A stretch of 64,000 bases of DNA from a virus. The stretch is from positions 24,986 to 88,985 of IMG/VR virus record IMGVR_UViG_3300035703_000047; one strand, written 5' to 3'. The notes below the pieces were generated by a model, which did not search any database, was not told where the DNA came from, and saw only the letters and a program-made list of their open reading frames with translations. A program made the position numbers and the translations under genes. Shown in pieces: positions 1-7,791 of this stretch (position 1 is the stretch's first letter; each line of letters starts with the position of its first letter).

Positions 1-197
1 TCTTCAAGTTGCTTGAGAATTTTATCTTCGTTATATTTCCAAAAACCGTTTTTGTTTGTATCTTCAGTCATGTTCAAATTAAAAGTAATAGTATCGGGAG
101 AAGAATAAGGATTTCCAGTCAAACTAATCCCATCATAATTCCAGAAGTCTTGAGTTGGAATAGAACTTTCATACGTGCTTTCAAAGTTTTCAGGCAT
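1..197 (-). CDS. Hypothetical protein, N-terminal 65 residues (runs off left edge)
   Basis: An open frame begins at an ATG at 197 on the minus strand and has no stop before the window edge. The product starts MPENFESTYESS and contains DFWNYDGI and GFWKYNEDKI, hydrophilic stretches with regularly spaced aromatic residues, which look like real coding sequence. The gene follows the cobS-like gene and its terminator, so it is probably transcribed separately or by read-through. I do not recognise the family, and no catalytic motif is visible in this fragment. The ATG has only a weak upstream ribosome-binding sequence. Confidence 0.6.
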   Translation of the reverse strand, partial: MPENFESTYESSIPTQDFWNYDGISLTGNPYSSPDTITFNLNMTEDTNKNGFWKYNEDKILKQLE

Positions 198-210
198 TTT
201 CAATCATAGT

Positions 211-245
211 AAAAGAACAAAGAGAGGAGGCACATTTACCTCTCC
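211..245 (-). terminator. Probable intrinsic terminator of the cobS-like gene
   Basis: Read on the minus strand, GAGAGG (239-244) pairs with CCTCTC (222-227) across an 11-nt loop and is followed by a T-rich stretch (TTTGTTCTTTT). It lies just after the cobS-like stop codon at 254. Confidence 0.6.
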
Positions 246-253
246 CAATTATA

Positions 254-1384
254 TCAGAAAGGAGCGGGTTGGTCAACGTATTCTACGGTCAGTTCAGGAC
301 CAGTAGAAGGCATTTGGAAATCAGCATCCACTTTATCATACAGTTCCAGGAAGGACTGTTTGGTCTCATCGTCGAAACGATTCACACACACTTGGATTGC
401 CTTTGCCTTGTCTTGGAAGATGCTGTAAGCACGGATGATATGAACCAGACGGCGAGTGCTGATGATTTCCTCAATACCACCATCATAGAAGGTCTTGCGG
501 ATGATGTCTGCCCAATCAGCAAGACGTTTGCAGAAATCAGTCTCACTAATGTTCAAAGATTCAGTAACCTTTTCAAGAATCTTAACTTCATTGGAAACTG
601 AAGGATATTCCTGTTCAAGAGTCACCGGAAAACGTTCTAGGAACGCCTCGTTGAGCACGTTGGTGCCGATGAACCTACCGTCATCAGAACCCTTGCCTTT
701 AGTGTTTGCGGTGGCAATCACGTTGAATCCCGCAGCAGGTTTTACGAACTTACCGATCTTTTTCAGGAAGACACCTTTACCTTCTAACACGGATTGTAGG
801 CAAAGGATTTTGTTGGAGGCAAGGTCAATCTCGTCAAGGAGCAGGATCGCTCCACGCTGGAGTGCTTCAATCACAGGACCATTATGCCAAACAGTAGCAC
901 CATCCACAAGACGGAAACCACCGATAAGATCGTCTTCATCAGTTTCAATAGTAATGTTTACGCGGATTAGTTCACGCTTAAGTTGAGCACACGCTTGCTC
1001 CACAGAGAACGTTTTACCATTACCCGAAAGACCCGTAATGAACGTAGGATAAAAGAGACGGGACTGAATAATGCGTTTAATGTCTTTAAAATTACCAAAC
1101 TGGACGAAGGTATCATCTTTATCGGGAATAAGATTTTGTTCAGCAGCAGGAAGAACGGCAGGAGCACTAAAAGAACGTTCAATCTCCTCAACACGTTCTT
1201 GAGTCACTTCTAGATTCCAACGACCACGAGCAGTCTTGAAGTTTTCCAAACGACGAGTAACAGTAGGATATGAAAGATTATTCATTGCACAATAGGCTTT
1301 GATATCACCGGAAGTGATTTCAATTCCATAAGCAGATTTAAGGCCTTCAAGAACTTGATCGTCAGTCATTTTGGTACGAGACAT
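254..1384 (-). CDS. cobS: CobS-like / MoxR-family AAA+ ATPase
   Basis: 376-residue AAA+ ATPase. Walker A GLSGNGKT is at about 118-125, Walker B ILLLDE at 160-165, a sensor-1 region NVIATAN at 221-227, and an arginine-finger-like NEAFLERF near 235-242. The first 60 residues look like a small helical DNA-binding-type or leader domain (KAYCAMNNLSYPTVTRRLENF). The family includes CobS, the ATPase subunit of aerobic cobaltochelatase, and MoxR chaperones that act with VWA proteins. Cyanophages commonly carry a gene annotated cobS. A CobT-like VWA protein is encoded 4 kb upstream (5415-7646), so the two probably work together. Whether the target is cobalt insertion or remodelling of another protein cannot be read from the sequence. 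The gene has no late-promoter octamer; a TATTAT element lies about 40 nt upstream. Confidence 0.9.
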   Translation of the reverse strand: MSRTKMTDDQVLEGLKSAYGIEITSGDIKAYCAMNNLSYPTVTRRLENFKTARGRWNLEVTQERVEEIERSFSAPAVLPAAEQNLIPDKDDTFVQFGNFKDIKRIIQSRLFYPTFITGLSGNGKTFSVEQACAQLKRELIRVNITIETDEDDLIGGFRLVDGATVWHNGPVIEALQRGAILLLDEIDLASNKILCLQSVLEGKGVFLKKIGKFVKPAAGFNVIATANTKGKGSDDGRFIGTNVLNEAFLERFPVTLEQEYPSVSNEVKILEKVTESLNISETDFCKRLADWADIIRKTFYDGGIEEIISTRRLVHIIRAYSIFQDKAKAIQVCVNRFDDETKQSFLELYDKVDADFQMPSTGPELTVEYVDQPAPF

Positions 1385-1469
1385 TTGGTGGTGTGTTTCT
1401 CAACTGAAGCTATAATACCACCATACAAGGGGGGTGGACGGAGGGGTGTGCCACTTTTCAAACTGGACA

Positions 1470-3482
1470 CTAGAGTATTTCTTTTACTTTACCAATTAAA
1501 GTTCTGCCCCAAAAGTCAAAAATAGAAATTTCTATTTCAGGATCTACAACATATAAAGACGCTAAACATCTCTGTTGTGAAGTTTGAACTTCAATATGTC
1601 CATATAAAAATGTTGTGGCATCAGTGGAAAAAATATTTGATAGATTAACAAATTTTTTCCCAGTTCCAACAAAAATATTAGCAAACTTTTCCGCATCTTT
1701 ATATAGATCAGCCATAACAAATTTAACCTGAGTTCTTTTAAAAAGTTTCCAATATCTAATAAAATTACCAACCCCACCAAAATGATCCATCAGTTCTTTA
1801 TATAGATTTGAAAAAGATTCGTCTTCAGAATACTCGCAATCAATTTTCCCTATCCAAGTAAAATAATCTCTTTCGGAGAAACTTCTAATACAATCAATTA
1901 GATCGTCATTCTTCCAACTGTGTAAATGTTTATACCATCGTAAACTTTTTACATTAAAATCATAGACTATAACTTTTCCATCTTTATTTAATTTTTTATT
2001 TTTAAAAATATCAAATAATTTAAATCCACTTGCAGTATTAACAACCAAGTCAAAGTTACCCTTATTGGATATATGCATTGTTTCACTATTAAATAACCAA
2101 ATTTGGTCCTTTATCAATTTTACATCAGATATAATTTTAGATTGATTCCAATTCTGACCTTCATATGGAGTTAAGGCTTTAATACTATCCTCAAACTTAT
2201 CTGTTTCATGTTCAGGATAATAATAAAATTTATTAAACCTCAATTTTTCACTCAAAGTTATTACTGGCCAATTATTCAAAAACATAGCCTTTAAAAGATT
2301 CCAACCTCTTCCAGCCTCAGACTGCATGGCTTGTTTATTTGAGTACTTAACCCACAAAGGAGTATAATCATCATGAAAGTTTTCCACACTTCTTTCCACA
2401 ACAGGTAAAAGTTGTTTTCCAGAGTACCACTCTCCAAACTTTGGACAACCCACTTTCTTCCATGCTAAAACATTAACTATAAAAAATTGTGGGTGCAATT
2501 CCAACCACTTTCCAGGCCAAGCCAAAATATGTCCAGCTACTCCAAAATTATTATTCTCTTTTATAAACTCTCTTATTTCTCTATCATACTCAAAACTTTT
2601 TAAAGTACAACCTGCAGATTGAATAACACAATACTGATATCCCTTAGTTAATGATTCATTTAATATTTCATGCACTTCATCTCCACATATTATCTCAGCC
2701 CCATTCCTAGGCCTATTGAGATAAAATAAAGTTGCACCTTTGGCTCTAAGATACATTGGGAAACTACTAATAGAGTTTCTCTGATTATAAACTCCATAAC
2801 AAATTTTACTTTCTTTCATATCAAGTTGTTTGAATGCGGTTTGAATTAAATTATCATTAATATGTCCATGGACAATAAAGTGATATCTTGGTTCATTACT
2901 ATCGTTATAAACTGCATGAATATTACCTATATCTAAAAAGAATCCTGTCCCCTGTTTAAATGGAACTCTACCCCAATCTTTAAAATAAAAATTACATCCT
3001 TCAGGATTATTAATTGCTATATTTAAAGGTCCAAAAATTCTACCTTCTCCGTCAGAATGAGGCATGATATATCCACCAGGAGAGAGTCTCATAATCCGGA
3101 CTCTATCATAATTTTTGTACCCCAATCTTCTTAAGAACTTAGTACAAGTAGGAAAATATTTACATACTTCAGTCCATTTGTAATTTGCTTCAGATAATCC
3201 ATACTGATCAAAATGTTCAGTGACATCCGGTCTAATTCCGTGAAGAGTTAAAGCTGCCCATCCCTCATGAGAATAACTCAAGTGTTTGTCTTTCTGTCTG
3301 TGACCAACAAAAAGATGATCATTCTCAATACATTCCTGATGCATTTTTTCAAAATCATCTTTGAAGTCTATTTGTAAAAAAGGCCAGTCAGACTCAAATA
3401 CATCAAAATGTTTTGAAACCTCAGTTGGATGCCATTGATTATCTAATGAAGATTTTATAAATTCATCAAGTATTTCAACCAT
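1470..3482 (-). CDS. Aspartyl/asparaginyl beta-hydroxylase-like (2OG-Fe) domain fused to a long unknown region
   Basis: 670 residues from the ATG at 3482; a longer frame from a TTG at 3491 is less likely because the ATG gives a compact overlap with the upstream stop. Residues about 115-210 have the cupin/2-oxoglutarate oxygenase pattern: H142-x-D144 (MPHSDGE), distal H189 (GNIHAVYN) and R199 (EPRYHF), closest to the AspH family. Such enzymes hydroxylate Asp/Asn side chains or small substrates using Fe(II), O2 and 2-oxoglutarate. The remaining roughly 460 residues are not recognised. They contain NTASGFKLFDIF and GKVIVYDFNVKSL, which could be part of a Rossmann-type fold. It is co-transcribed with the 320-aa gene upstream (8-nt overlap) from a CTAAATA late promoter, so it is probably made late. 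The substrate is unknown. Confidence 0.72.
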   Translation of the reverse strand: MVEILDEFIKSSLDNQWHPTEVSKHFDVFESDWPFLQIDFKDDFEKMHQECIENDHLFVGHRQKDKHLSYSHEGWAALTLHGIRPDVTEHFDQYGLSEANYKWTEVCKYFPTCTKFLRRLGYKNYDRVRIMRLSPGGYIMPHSDGEGRIFGPLNIAINNPEGCNFYFKDWGRVPFKQGTGFFLDIGNIHAVYNDSNEPRYHFIVHGHINDNLIQTAFKQLDMKESKICYGVYNQRNSISSFPMYLRAKGATLFYLNRPRNGAEIICGDEVHEILNESLTKGYQYCVIQSAGCTLKSFEYDREIREFIKENNNFGVAGHILAWPGKWLELHPQFFIVNVLAWKKVGCPKFGEWYSGKQLLPVVERSVENFHDDYTPLWVKYSNKQAMQSEAGRGWNLLKAMFLNNWPVITLSEKLRFNKFYYYPEHETDKFEDSIKALTPYEGQNWNQSKIISDVKLIKDQIWLFNSETMHISNKGNFDLVVNTASGFKLFDIFKNKKLNKDGKVIVYDFNVKSLRWYKHLHSWKNDDLIDCIRSFSERDYFTWIGKIDCEYSEDESFSNLYKELMDHFGGVGNFIRYWKLFKRTQVKFVMADLYKDAEKFANIFVGTGKKFVNLSNIFSTDATTFLYGHIEVQTSQQRCLASLYVVDPEIEISIFDFWGRTLIGKVKEIL

Positions 3483-4437
3483 AAACTTCAATTTTTTTTA
3501 CATCTTTTACTTTTGAAAAAACTTCATTATTCCATCTTTTTTGCAAATCTGCATCATTATACCAATCTTTTTCAATTCGATGAAATTTCAAAAGATCATT
3601 ATTGACAACAATTGAGCCAAGATAATATCTACCTAATGCTAATTTACTTAAATCATCTAAAGGAATTTTATCTTTCGTATCTTGATTTAAATTTTTATAC
3701 CAAGTATGGAATTGAGATTCAAGTTCCTTCAAAAAATGCGGTCTTTGATGAAAACAAAGCCATGCTTCCGAACTATACATGCTTTGTATTTTTACTTGTT
3801 CGTTATCAACAACCCTAACATCATTATCATATGCGGCACTCATAAAATCTTTACCCAAGGTATTATATCCAAGATAAAGATGACCCCAAGAAAACTCTGT
3901 GGTTAAAAATATTTTATCCTCTTCTTCTAATTTTTTACCTGGATATGGAGGAAAAACCGTGACTAAACAACTATAGTTTGGAAATTCCCCTTTTCTCGTC
4001 TGCAATGCATTCTCGGTTATATGAATATAATCATTAAGATTCAACCAAGCAGTATGAATTTTTTGACCACGAGCCCATGGGCCGTTACCAAAATCAGACT
4101 TCTCACCATATTCTTCAAATTTTTCATGTAGATTATTCAGATTAACTCTAGTCAAATCCCCAAGTCCCTTTAAAGGAATTAGAGGTTTATGTTCATATGC
4201 AAAATTAATAATATCAATTAAAGAATTAAGTTTTTCATACAATTCACGCAGATTTGTATAGTTTTTATTTGATATATCAAGATTAGGATAGGAGTTTTTA
4301 GTCTTTGAATAACTCTTAACTTCTTGTATCCATCTATCAGTTAAACTACTATTTTGAAGATTATAAAGTAATTGAAGTAATTTTCCATTTTCCAATTCAA
4401 AGGTATACCTTACACTTTTTCTTCCTGATAAAAACAT
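3475..4437 (-). CDS. Conserved-looking hypothetical protein (320 aa)
   Basis: 320 residues, soluble, with no signal peptide or membrane segment. The N-terminal half is helical and lysine-rich. The centre contains PFPPYPGKK-like and TEFSWGHLYLGYNTLGKDF segments, followed by an aromatic-rich stretch with several Trp and His residues (EAWLCFHQRPHF). I do not recognise the family. The stop overlaps the start of the AspH-like gene by 8 nt, so the pair is almost certainly translationally coupled and probably acts on the same substrate. A CTAAATA late-promoter element lies 33 nt upstream. No RBS stronger than an A-rich leader is visible. Confidence 0.75.
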   Translation of the reverse strand: MFLSGRKSVRYTFELENGKLLQLLYNLQNSSLTDRWIQEVKSYSKTKNSYPNLDISNKNYTNLRELYEKLNSLIDIINFAYEHKPLIPLKGLGDLTRVNLNNLHEKFEEYGEKSDFGNGPWARGQKIHTAWLNLNDYIHITENALQTRKGEFPNYSCLVTVFPPYPGKKLEEEDKIFLTTEFSWGHLYLGYNTLGKDFMSAAYDNDVRVVDNEQVKIQSMYSSEAWLCFHQRPHFLKELESQFHTWYKNLNQDTKDKIPLDDLSKLALGRYYLGSIVVNNDLLKFHRIEKDWYNDADLQKRWNNEVFSKVKDVKKIEVYG

Positions 4438-4469
4438 TTTAATAAAAAATCAAAATAATAACGATAATT

Positions 4470-4476
4470 TATTTAG
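4470..4476 (-). promoter_or_regulatory. Late promoter element (CTAAATA)
   Basis: CTAAATA on the minus strand, 33 nt upstream of the 320-aa gene start at 4437. It matches the cyanophage variant of the T4 late octamer. Confidence 0.6.
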
Positions 4477-4478
4477 TT

Positions 4479-4775
4479 TCAATCGAATCGGGAACTCTGC
4501 ATCTCATCACTACGTTTTTTGTCCGCACGACGCTTTGCAACCTTCTGTGCTGGAGATGCAGGTGCGCCATATTGACCAGCAGTAGGTGGTTTTTTACCAG
4601 GAACTTTTTTACGTTGTCCAGCAGGAGTTCCCTCCATACCACGAATCATTTTTTTAACATGGGTGTATGCCTTATCAGTCGATCCACCGGACTTGACTTC
4701 TTTACCAGTCTTATAATCCTTACCAGTTTCTTTTTCGTAGCGATTGAGTTCGCCAATCAGGACTTTCCCAGGCAA
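4479..4775 (-). CDS. Basic protein in the -1 frame, probably the C-terminal extension of the 201-aa ORF
   Basis: This frame encodes GELNRYEKETGKDYKTGK and then a Lys/Pro-rich region ending SPAQKVAKRRADKKRSDEMQSSRFD. It has no ATG near its start. The first possible initiator is a TTG at 4775, inside the end of the 201-aa ORF. Upstream in the same frame a TGA occurs soon after, so independent translation would need that TTG. GGAGGA lies only 3-4 nt before the TTG. I prefer the reading in which ribosomes slip -1 at GGGAAAG (4763-4769) and continue into this frame, adding 94 residues (from VLIGELN) to 200 residues of the upstream ORF to give about 294 aa. A real indel or a sequencing error is the alternative. 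Function is not recognised; the product is strongly basic and low in hydrophobics. Confidence 0.75.
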   Translation of the reverse strand: MPGKVLIGELNRYEKETGKDYKTGKEVKSGGSTDKAYTHVKKMIRGMEGTPAGQRKKVPGKKPPTAGQYGAPASPAQKVAKRRADKKRSDEMQSSRFD

Positions 4776-5362
4776 ACATCCTCCATGATTGATTCAAACC
4801 AGGACTCACTCATGTTGAGAATAATTTTATCTGCAGCATCTTCGGTTGACGCAAATCCTTCGTCAAGAAGATAGGATAAAACTAATTCATATGTATTGAT
4901 ACTTTCACCAATCTCACCCATTGCCTTTTGCTTACGCAGTTTCTTGGGATTCTTGGTTACTGTGCCAGAACCATGTTTGTGTCCGCCAGAAGTATACTCA
5001 ACGGCACTATCTCTTGCATAATCTCTAGTATCTTGATCTAGTTTTCCTCTACCAGATTTACCCGCAAAACCAGAGTATCTAGGTTTAGTGGATTTCTTAC
5101 CACGATCCCCAGCATCAGGTCCATTATCAATTCTACGAGTGTGTTTTTCAATTTCTCTTACTTTCTTGGTCTTTTCACCTTTCTGCGAATACTCACTTGC
5201 TGGTTTCTCACGTCTAGCAATAGCAACTTTTCCCATTGCCGCTCTTGCCTTTGGAGTTTTGCCATAAGAACCTTCTGCCTCAAGAATTTCTTCAACTTCT
5301 TCTTGAAAGACATTAACTTGTCGATAGGCTTCCATTAGGCTTTGCAGATCTTTAATGTCCAT
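4757..5362 (-). CDS. Basic hydrophilic hypothetical protein (201 aa), zero-frame product
   Basis: 201 residues. The N-terminus is acidic and helical (LMEAYRQVNVFQEEVEEILEAE), followed by a long Lys/Arg/Gly-rich, probably disordered middle. The C-terminal helical segment is YLLDEGFASTEDAADKII, then NMSESWFESIMED, a type of ending I associate with small marine myovirus proteins. It begins 23 nt after a perfect TATAAATA late promoter, so it is expected to be a late, possibly virion-associated protein. The stop TGA (4757-4759) follows a canonical -1 slippery heptamer by 3 nt, and the next gene continues in the -1 frame. The short 201-aa and extended roughly 294-aa forms may both be made. Confidence 0.8.
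   Translation of the reverse strand: MDIKDLQSLMEAYRQVNVFQEEVEEILEAEGSYGKTPKARAAMGKVAIARREKPASEYSQKGEKTKKVREIEKHTRRIDNGPDAGDRGKKSTKPRYSGFAGKSGRGKLDQDTRDYARDSAVEYTSGGHKHGSGTVTKNPKKLRKQKAMGEIGESINTYELVLSYLLDEGFASTEDAADKIILNMSESWFESIMEDVCLGKS
4763..4784 (-). promoter_or_regulatory. Putative programmed -1 ribosomal frameshift site
   Basis: On the minus strand the sequence is GGAGG (4780-4784), 10 nt of spacer, then GGGAAAG (4763-4769), which is in the zero-frame register G GGA AAG required by the X XXY YYZ rule. The zero-frame stop TGA follows after one codon. GGGAAAG is the heptamer known from phage lambda gpG/gpGT. An internal Shine-Dalgarno about 10 nt upstream is the stimulator known from E. 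coli dnaX. I saw no strong hairpin downstream by eye. Confidence 0.65.
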
Positions 5363-5384
5363 GTTTTTACAAATACTTTTTAGT

Positions 5385-5392
5385 TATTTATA
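5385..5392 (-). promoter_or_regulatory. Late promoter (TATAAATA)
   Basis: Perfect T4 late consensus TATAAATA on the minus strand, 23 nt upstream of the 201-aa ORF start. It directly abuts the T-tract of the preceding terminator. Confidence 0.8.
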
Positions 5393-5415
5393 AAAAAAGA
5401 AGGGTTTTCCCTTCT
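5392..5415 (-). terminator. Intrinsic terminator of the CobT-like gene
   Basis: On the minus strand AGAAGGG and CCCTTCT form a perfect 7-bp stem with an AAAA loop, followed by a run of T. The first stem base lies in the CobT-like stop codon (5415-5417), and the T-tract runs into TATAAATA. Confidence 0.9.
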
Positions 5416-7646
5416 CATGCAACAAAGTCAATAAACTCACCAAGAACTTTCTTATTCATTTTTTTACTCTTCAGGGACTTGACAAACGCAGATCGAATCT
5501 GAGTTTTACTTGCATCATCAGAAACTTCAAACTCTGCATCATTAGAAAGAGCAGAGCCAGAAAGACCAAAGTATACATGATATCCAGATTTTTTAATTGA
5601 AAAGGATTTATGTTTCTTCCAATCATTCATGATCTCATTGTATTCCTTATTCTCCGAATAATACCCAGAAGAATAATCAGAAGTTTCATAATAACGACGA
5701 ACAAAACTTCCTGCATCACGACCTTCCAGGACCCGAATACCAATAAAATTTACATCTGTAAAACGATCACGAAGATTGCGAAGAAGAACATCAGTAAAAC
5801 TAGTAAAATCTCCTTCCAAGTTGTAGGAGAACCCGATTTTACGATCTCGTAGAATAGTATTCACTCCAATAGAATTCAAACCAATATACACTTCTTCGGA
5901 GTCATAATTAAAACGACCTTTAAATTCTTTGTGAAATTTAAGAGGTGCAGCTTCACCATCAGTCAAAACCACACACTGAACTTTCTGAAGTTTATTTTCC
6001 TGTTGAAACTGAGGAAGAATTTGATGAAGTGCAACCAAGCTTTCATTCAAAGGAGTTCCAGAAAGAGAAAGACGATATGGATGAGTATACTCTGGTGCAT
6101 CATTATAGGAGTACTTGAACTCTTTTGCCAACCTAAAGATGTTAATCATTTGTTCTTCAAGAACACGATTATTCACTTTACTGGTAAACAAGTTCATAAG
6201 TGAGAAAGATTCATCAACATGAATCAACCCATGTTTTTTCTCATAATGAGGTTTAATAGGTTGTGGATAATTATTTTCATCCCGATCTGGGCGGCGCCAC
6301 TCATTAGTAAATGCATAAACCTCAAATGGAATAGATACTTTCTTACAGAACCAAATCAAATTATAAAGTTGTTTGATAGTATCCATCATAACATTAGACA
6401 TTGAGCCGGACCAATCAAGAATAAAGACCAAACCATGATTCTTACCATTAGCAAGAGTAGTGACTTTCTTGAACAGGTCTTCGTTGTATTTGTAAGTATG
6501 AAGTTTAGAACAGTCCAGAACACCAGTACGGGCAGTAGTAGCACGAGCGTAAGAATCTGCTGCCTTACGACACTCAAACTCTTTGACCAGATAATTGACT
6601 TCCTTCTGTGCAGAACGTTTAAATTCAATATATTCTCTATCTACTTTTCCAAAAAGATGATTTTTAGCGAAATTATAATGTTGTTCCTCAAACTTTTGAA
6701 TTGTTTTTGACCACCAATCATTAATTTCTCCATGAACATCAGAATTAGATGCAATGACTGTATCAAGATTCAATTTGGGAATCTGCAAGTAAATATTTTC
6801 TGAAGAATTTGTATTCACAAGATCCCGAATTGCTTCTTCAAGATTATCTACAGTTTTAACTTCAGGTTCAGAAGTATCACCCCCAATATTCGAAGTTTTA
6901 TCTGAAGGAATATCGGTTTTTTCGTCGGACTGACCATCAGAAGGGGACTGGTTACCTTGACCGGAAGTTTCTAGATCATCCTTATCCGAAGACTCCTGAG
7001 ACATGTCCTCGGACTGATTACTGGGAGTAGATTGAAGATTATCAAAAGAATCAATCTTAGTTTTTTCTAGATCTTTTCTCTTACAATACTCATAAAGTTT
7101 TACAGCAGCTGCAATCGCATCATCAAAAGTTTCTGCATCTGCAACCATATTCAGGATCTCAGTTTCTTCACCCCGTTCAATAGGAACCTGAGTAAATCCA
7201 CCGATCTTAAACCACAGATTTACACGATCAGCTAAATTGTAAGTAGAAATATCATCATCCTTAATCTGGAAAAAATCATCCTCATGCAGTTCCTTATATC
7301 CCGCAAAGAAAGATTTATTGAGACCGGCATAACGACGCTTCATCATCTTTTCGATGCGAGCGTCCTCAGTTACATTCACGAATTGTTGGGGAATGGTAAA
7401 CTTCTTACTCCAATCCTCATTAGGAGTATAAAGTGCGTGACCCACTTCATGTCCAACAAGCATATCGTATATAGAGTTAGAAGCCTTCTCCCACATGGGG
7501 AGAGTCAACACACGAGTATCCACATTGAAACATGCAGTAGGAACATGTTTGTGTTCCACCACAAGGTCTTCCGTTGCGAGAAGACGAGCGAGTTGACCTT
7601 TGACTTCGTGATTAACAGGCATGAACTTTGTTTCGTATGCAGCCAT
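5415..7646 (-). CDS. CobT-like protein: zinc metallopeptidase-type domain plus VWA domain
   Basis: About 743 residues from the ATG at 7646 (MAAYETKF). A start at 7667 would add seven residues encoded within the overlapping 59-aa ORF. The N-terminal domain has HEVGH at 66-70 and, about 24 residues on, NVTEDARIEK, a gluzincin-like zinc-site arrangement. Residues about 205-265 are a Ser/Asp/Glu/Gln-rich linker like that of CobT. A von Willebrand A domain follows, with its MIDAS: DWSGS near 408-412, a Thr in SGTPLNES near 528, and Asp in LTDGEA near 557. VWA proteins of this kind are partners of MoxR/CobS ATPases, and the cobS-like gene is nearby. The HEVGH motif argues for a protease or a structural zinc role rather than a plain cobaltochelatase subunit. 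The gene is last in the gp55-gp47-gp46 transcription unit and is followed by a strong terminator. Confidence 0.85.
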   Translation of the reverse strand: MAAYETKFMPVNHEVKGQLARLLATEDLVVEHKHVPTACFNVDTRVLTLPMWEKASNSIYDMLVGHEVGHALYTPNEDWSKKFTIPQQFVNVTEDARIEKMMKRRYAGLNKSFFAGYKELHEDDFFQIKDDDISTYNLADRVNLWFKIGGFTQVPIERGEETEILNMVADAETFDDAIAAAVKLYEYCKRKDLEKTKIDSFDNLQSTPSNQSEDMSQESSDKDDLETSGQGNQSPSDGQSDEKTDIPSDKTSNIGGDTSEPEVKTVDNLEEAIRDLVNTNSSENIYLQIPKLNLDTVIASNSDVHGEINDWWSKTIQKFEEQHYNFAKNHLFGKVDREYIEFKRSAQKEVNYLVKEFECRKAADSYARATTARTGVLDCSKLHTYKYNEDLFKKVTTLANGKNHGLVFILDWSGSMSNVMMDTIKQLYNLIWFCKKVSIPFEVYAFTNEWRRPDRDENNYPQPIKPHYEKKHGLIHVDESFSLMNLFTSKVNNRVLEEQMINIFRLAKEFKYSYNDAPEYTHPYRLSLSGTPLNESLVALHQILPQFQQENKLQKVQCVVLTDGEAAPLKFHKEFKGRFNYDSEEVYIGLNSIGVNTILRDRKIGFSYNLEGDFTSFTDVLLRNLRDRFTDVNFIGIRVLEGRDAGSFVRRYYETSDYSSGYYSENKEYNEIMNDWKKHKSFSIKKSGYHVYFGLSGSALSNDAEFEVSDDASKTQIRSAFVKSLKSKKMNKKVLGEFIDFVA

Positions 7647-7791
7647 AATACGACGAAACCGCCCCATTGGAGCGGTTCATGTGACGCTTTTTGAACTGGG
7701 CCAGTCGTGCTTTCGCCTGGCGCAGTGCTTGTGGTTTAAGTTTTCGTTTCTGGGGTTTTCCAGAGTTGTGTTGCCAGTTTGGTGTGGTCAT
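7612..7791 (-). CDS. Small basic ORF (59 aa) coupled to gp46
   Basis: The start ATG at 7791 overlaps the gp46 stop as ATGA, and the TAA is at 7612-7614, giving 59 residues beginning MTTPNWQHNSGKPQKRKLKP. It is very basic, with a helical KPQALRQAKARLAQFKK segment. It overlaps the beginning of the CobT-like gene by about 35 nt in another frame. ATGA coupling is used elsewhere in this cluster (gp55/gp47, uvsW/135-aa, gp16/gp15), which supports it. The family is unknown; a nucleic-acid-binding accessory to gp46/47 would fit but is a guess. Its local GC content is higher than its neighbours. Confidence 0.55.
   Translation of the reverse strand: MTTPNWQHNSGKPQKRKLKPQALRQAKARLAQFKKRHMNRSNGAVSSYYGCIRNKVHAC

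Noticed and set aside
9-209. Plus-strand 66-aa ORF at the left edge
   Set aside because: It lies opposite a minus-strand frame with better coding character (1-197), and no plus-strand gene is seen anywhere else.
3483-3491. Extended start of the AspH-like gene
   Set aside because: It depends on TTG; the ATG at 3482 gives a compact 8-nt overlap with the upstream gene.
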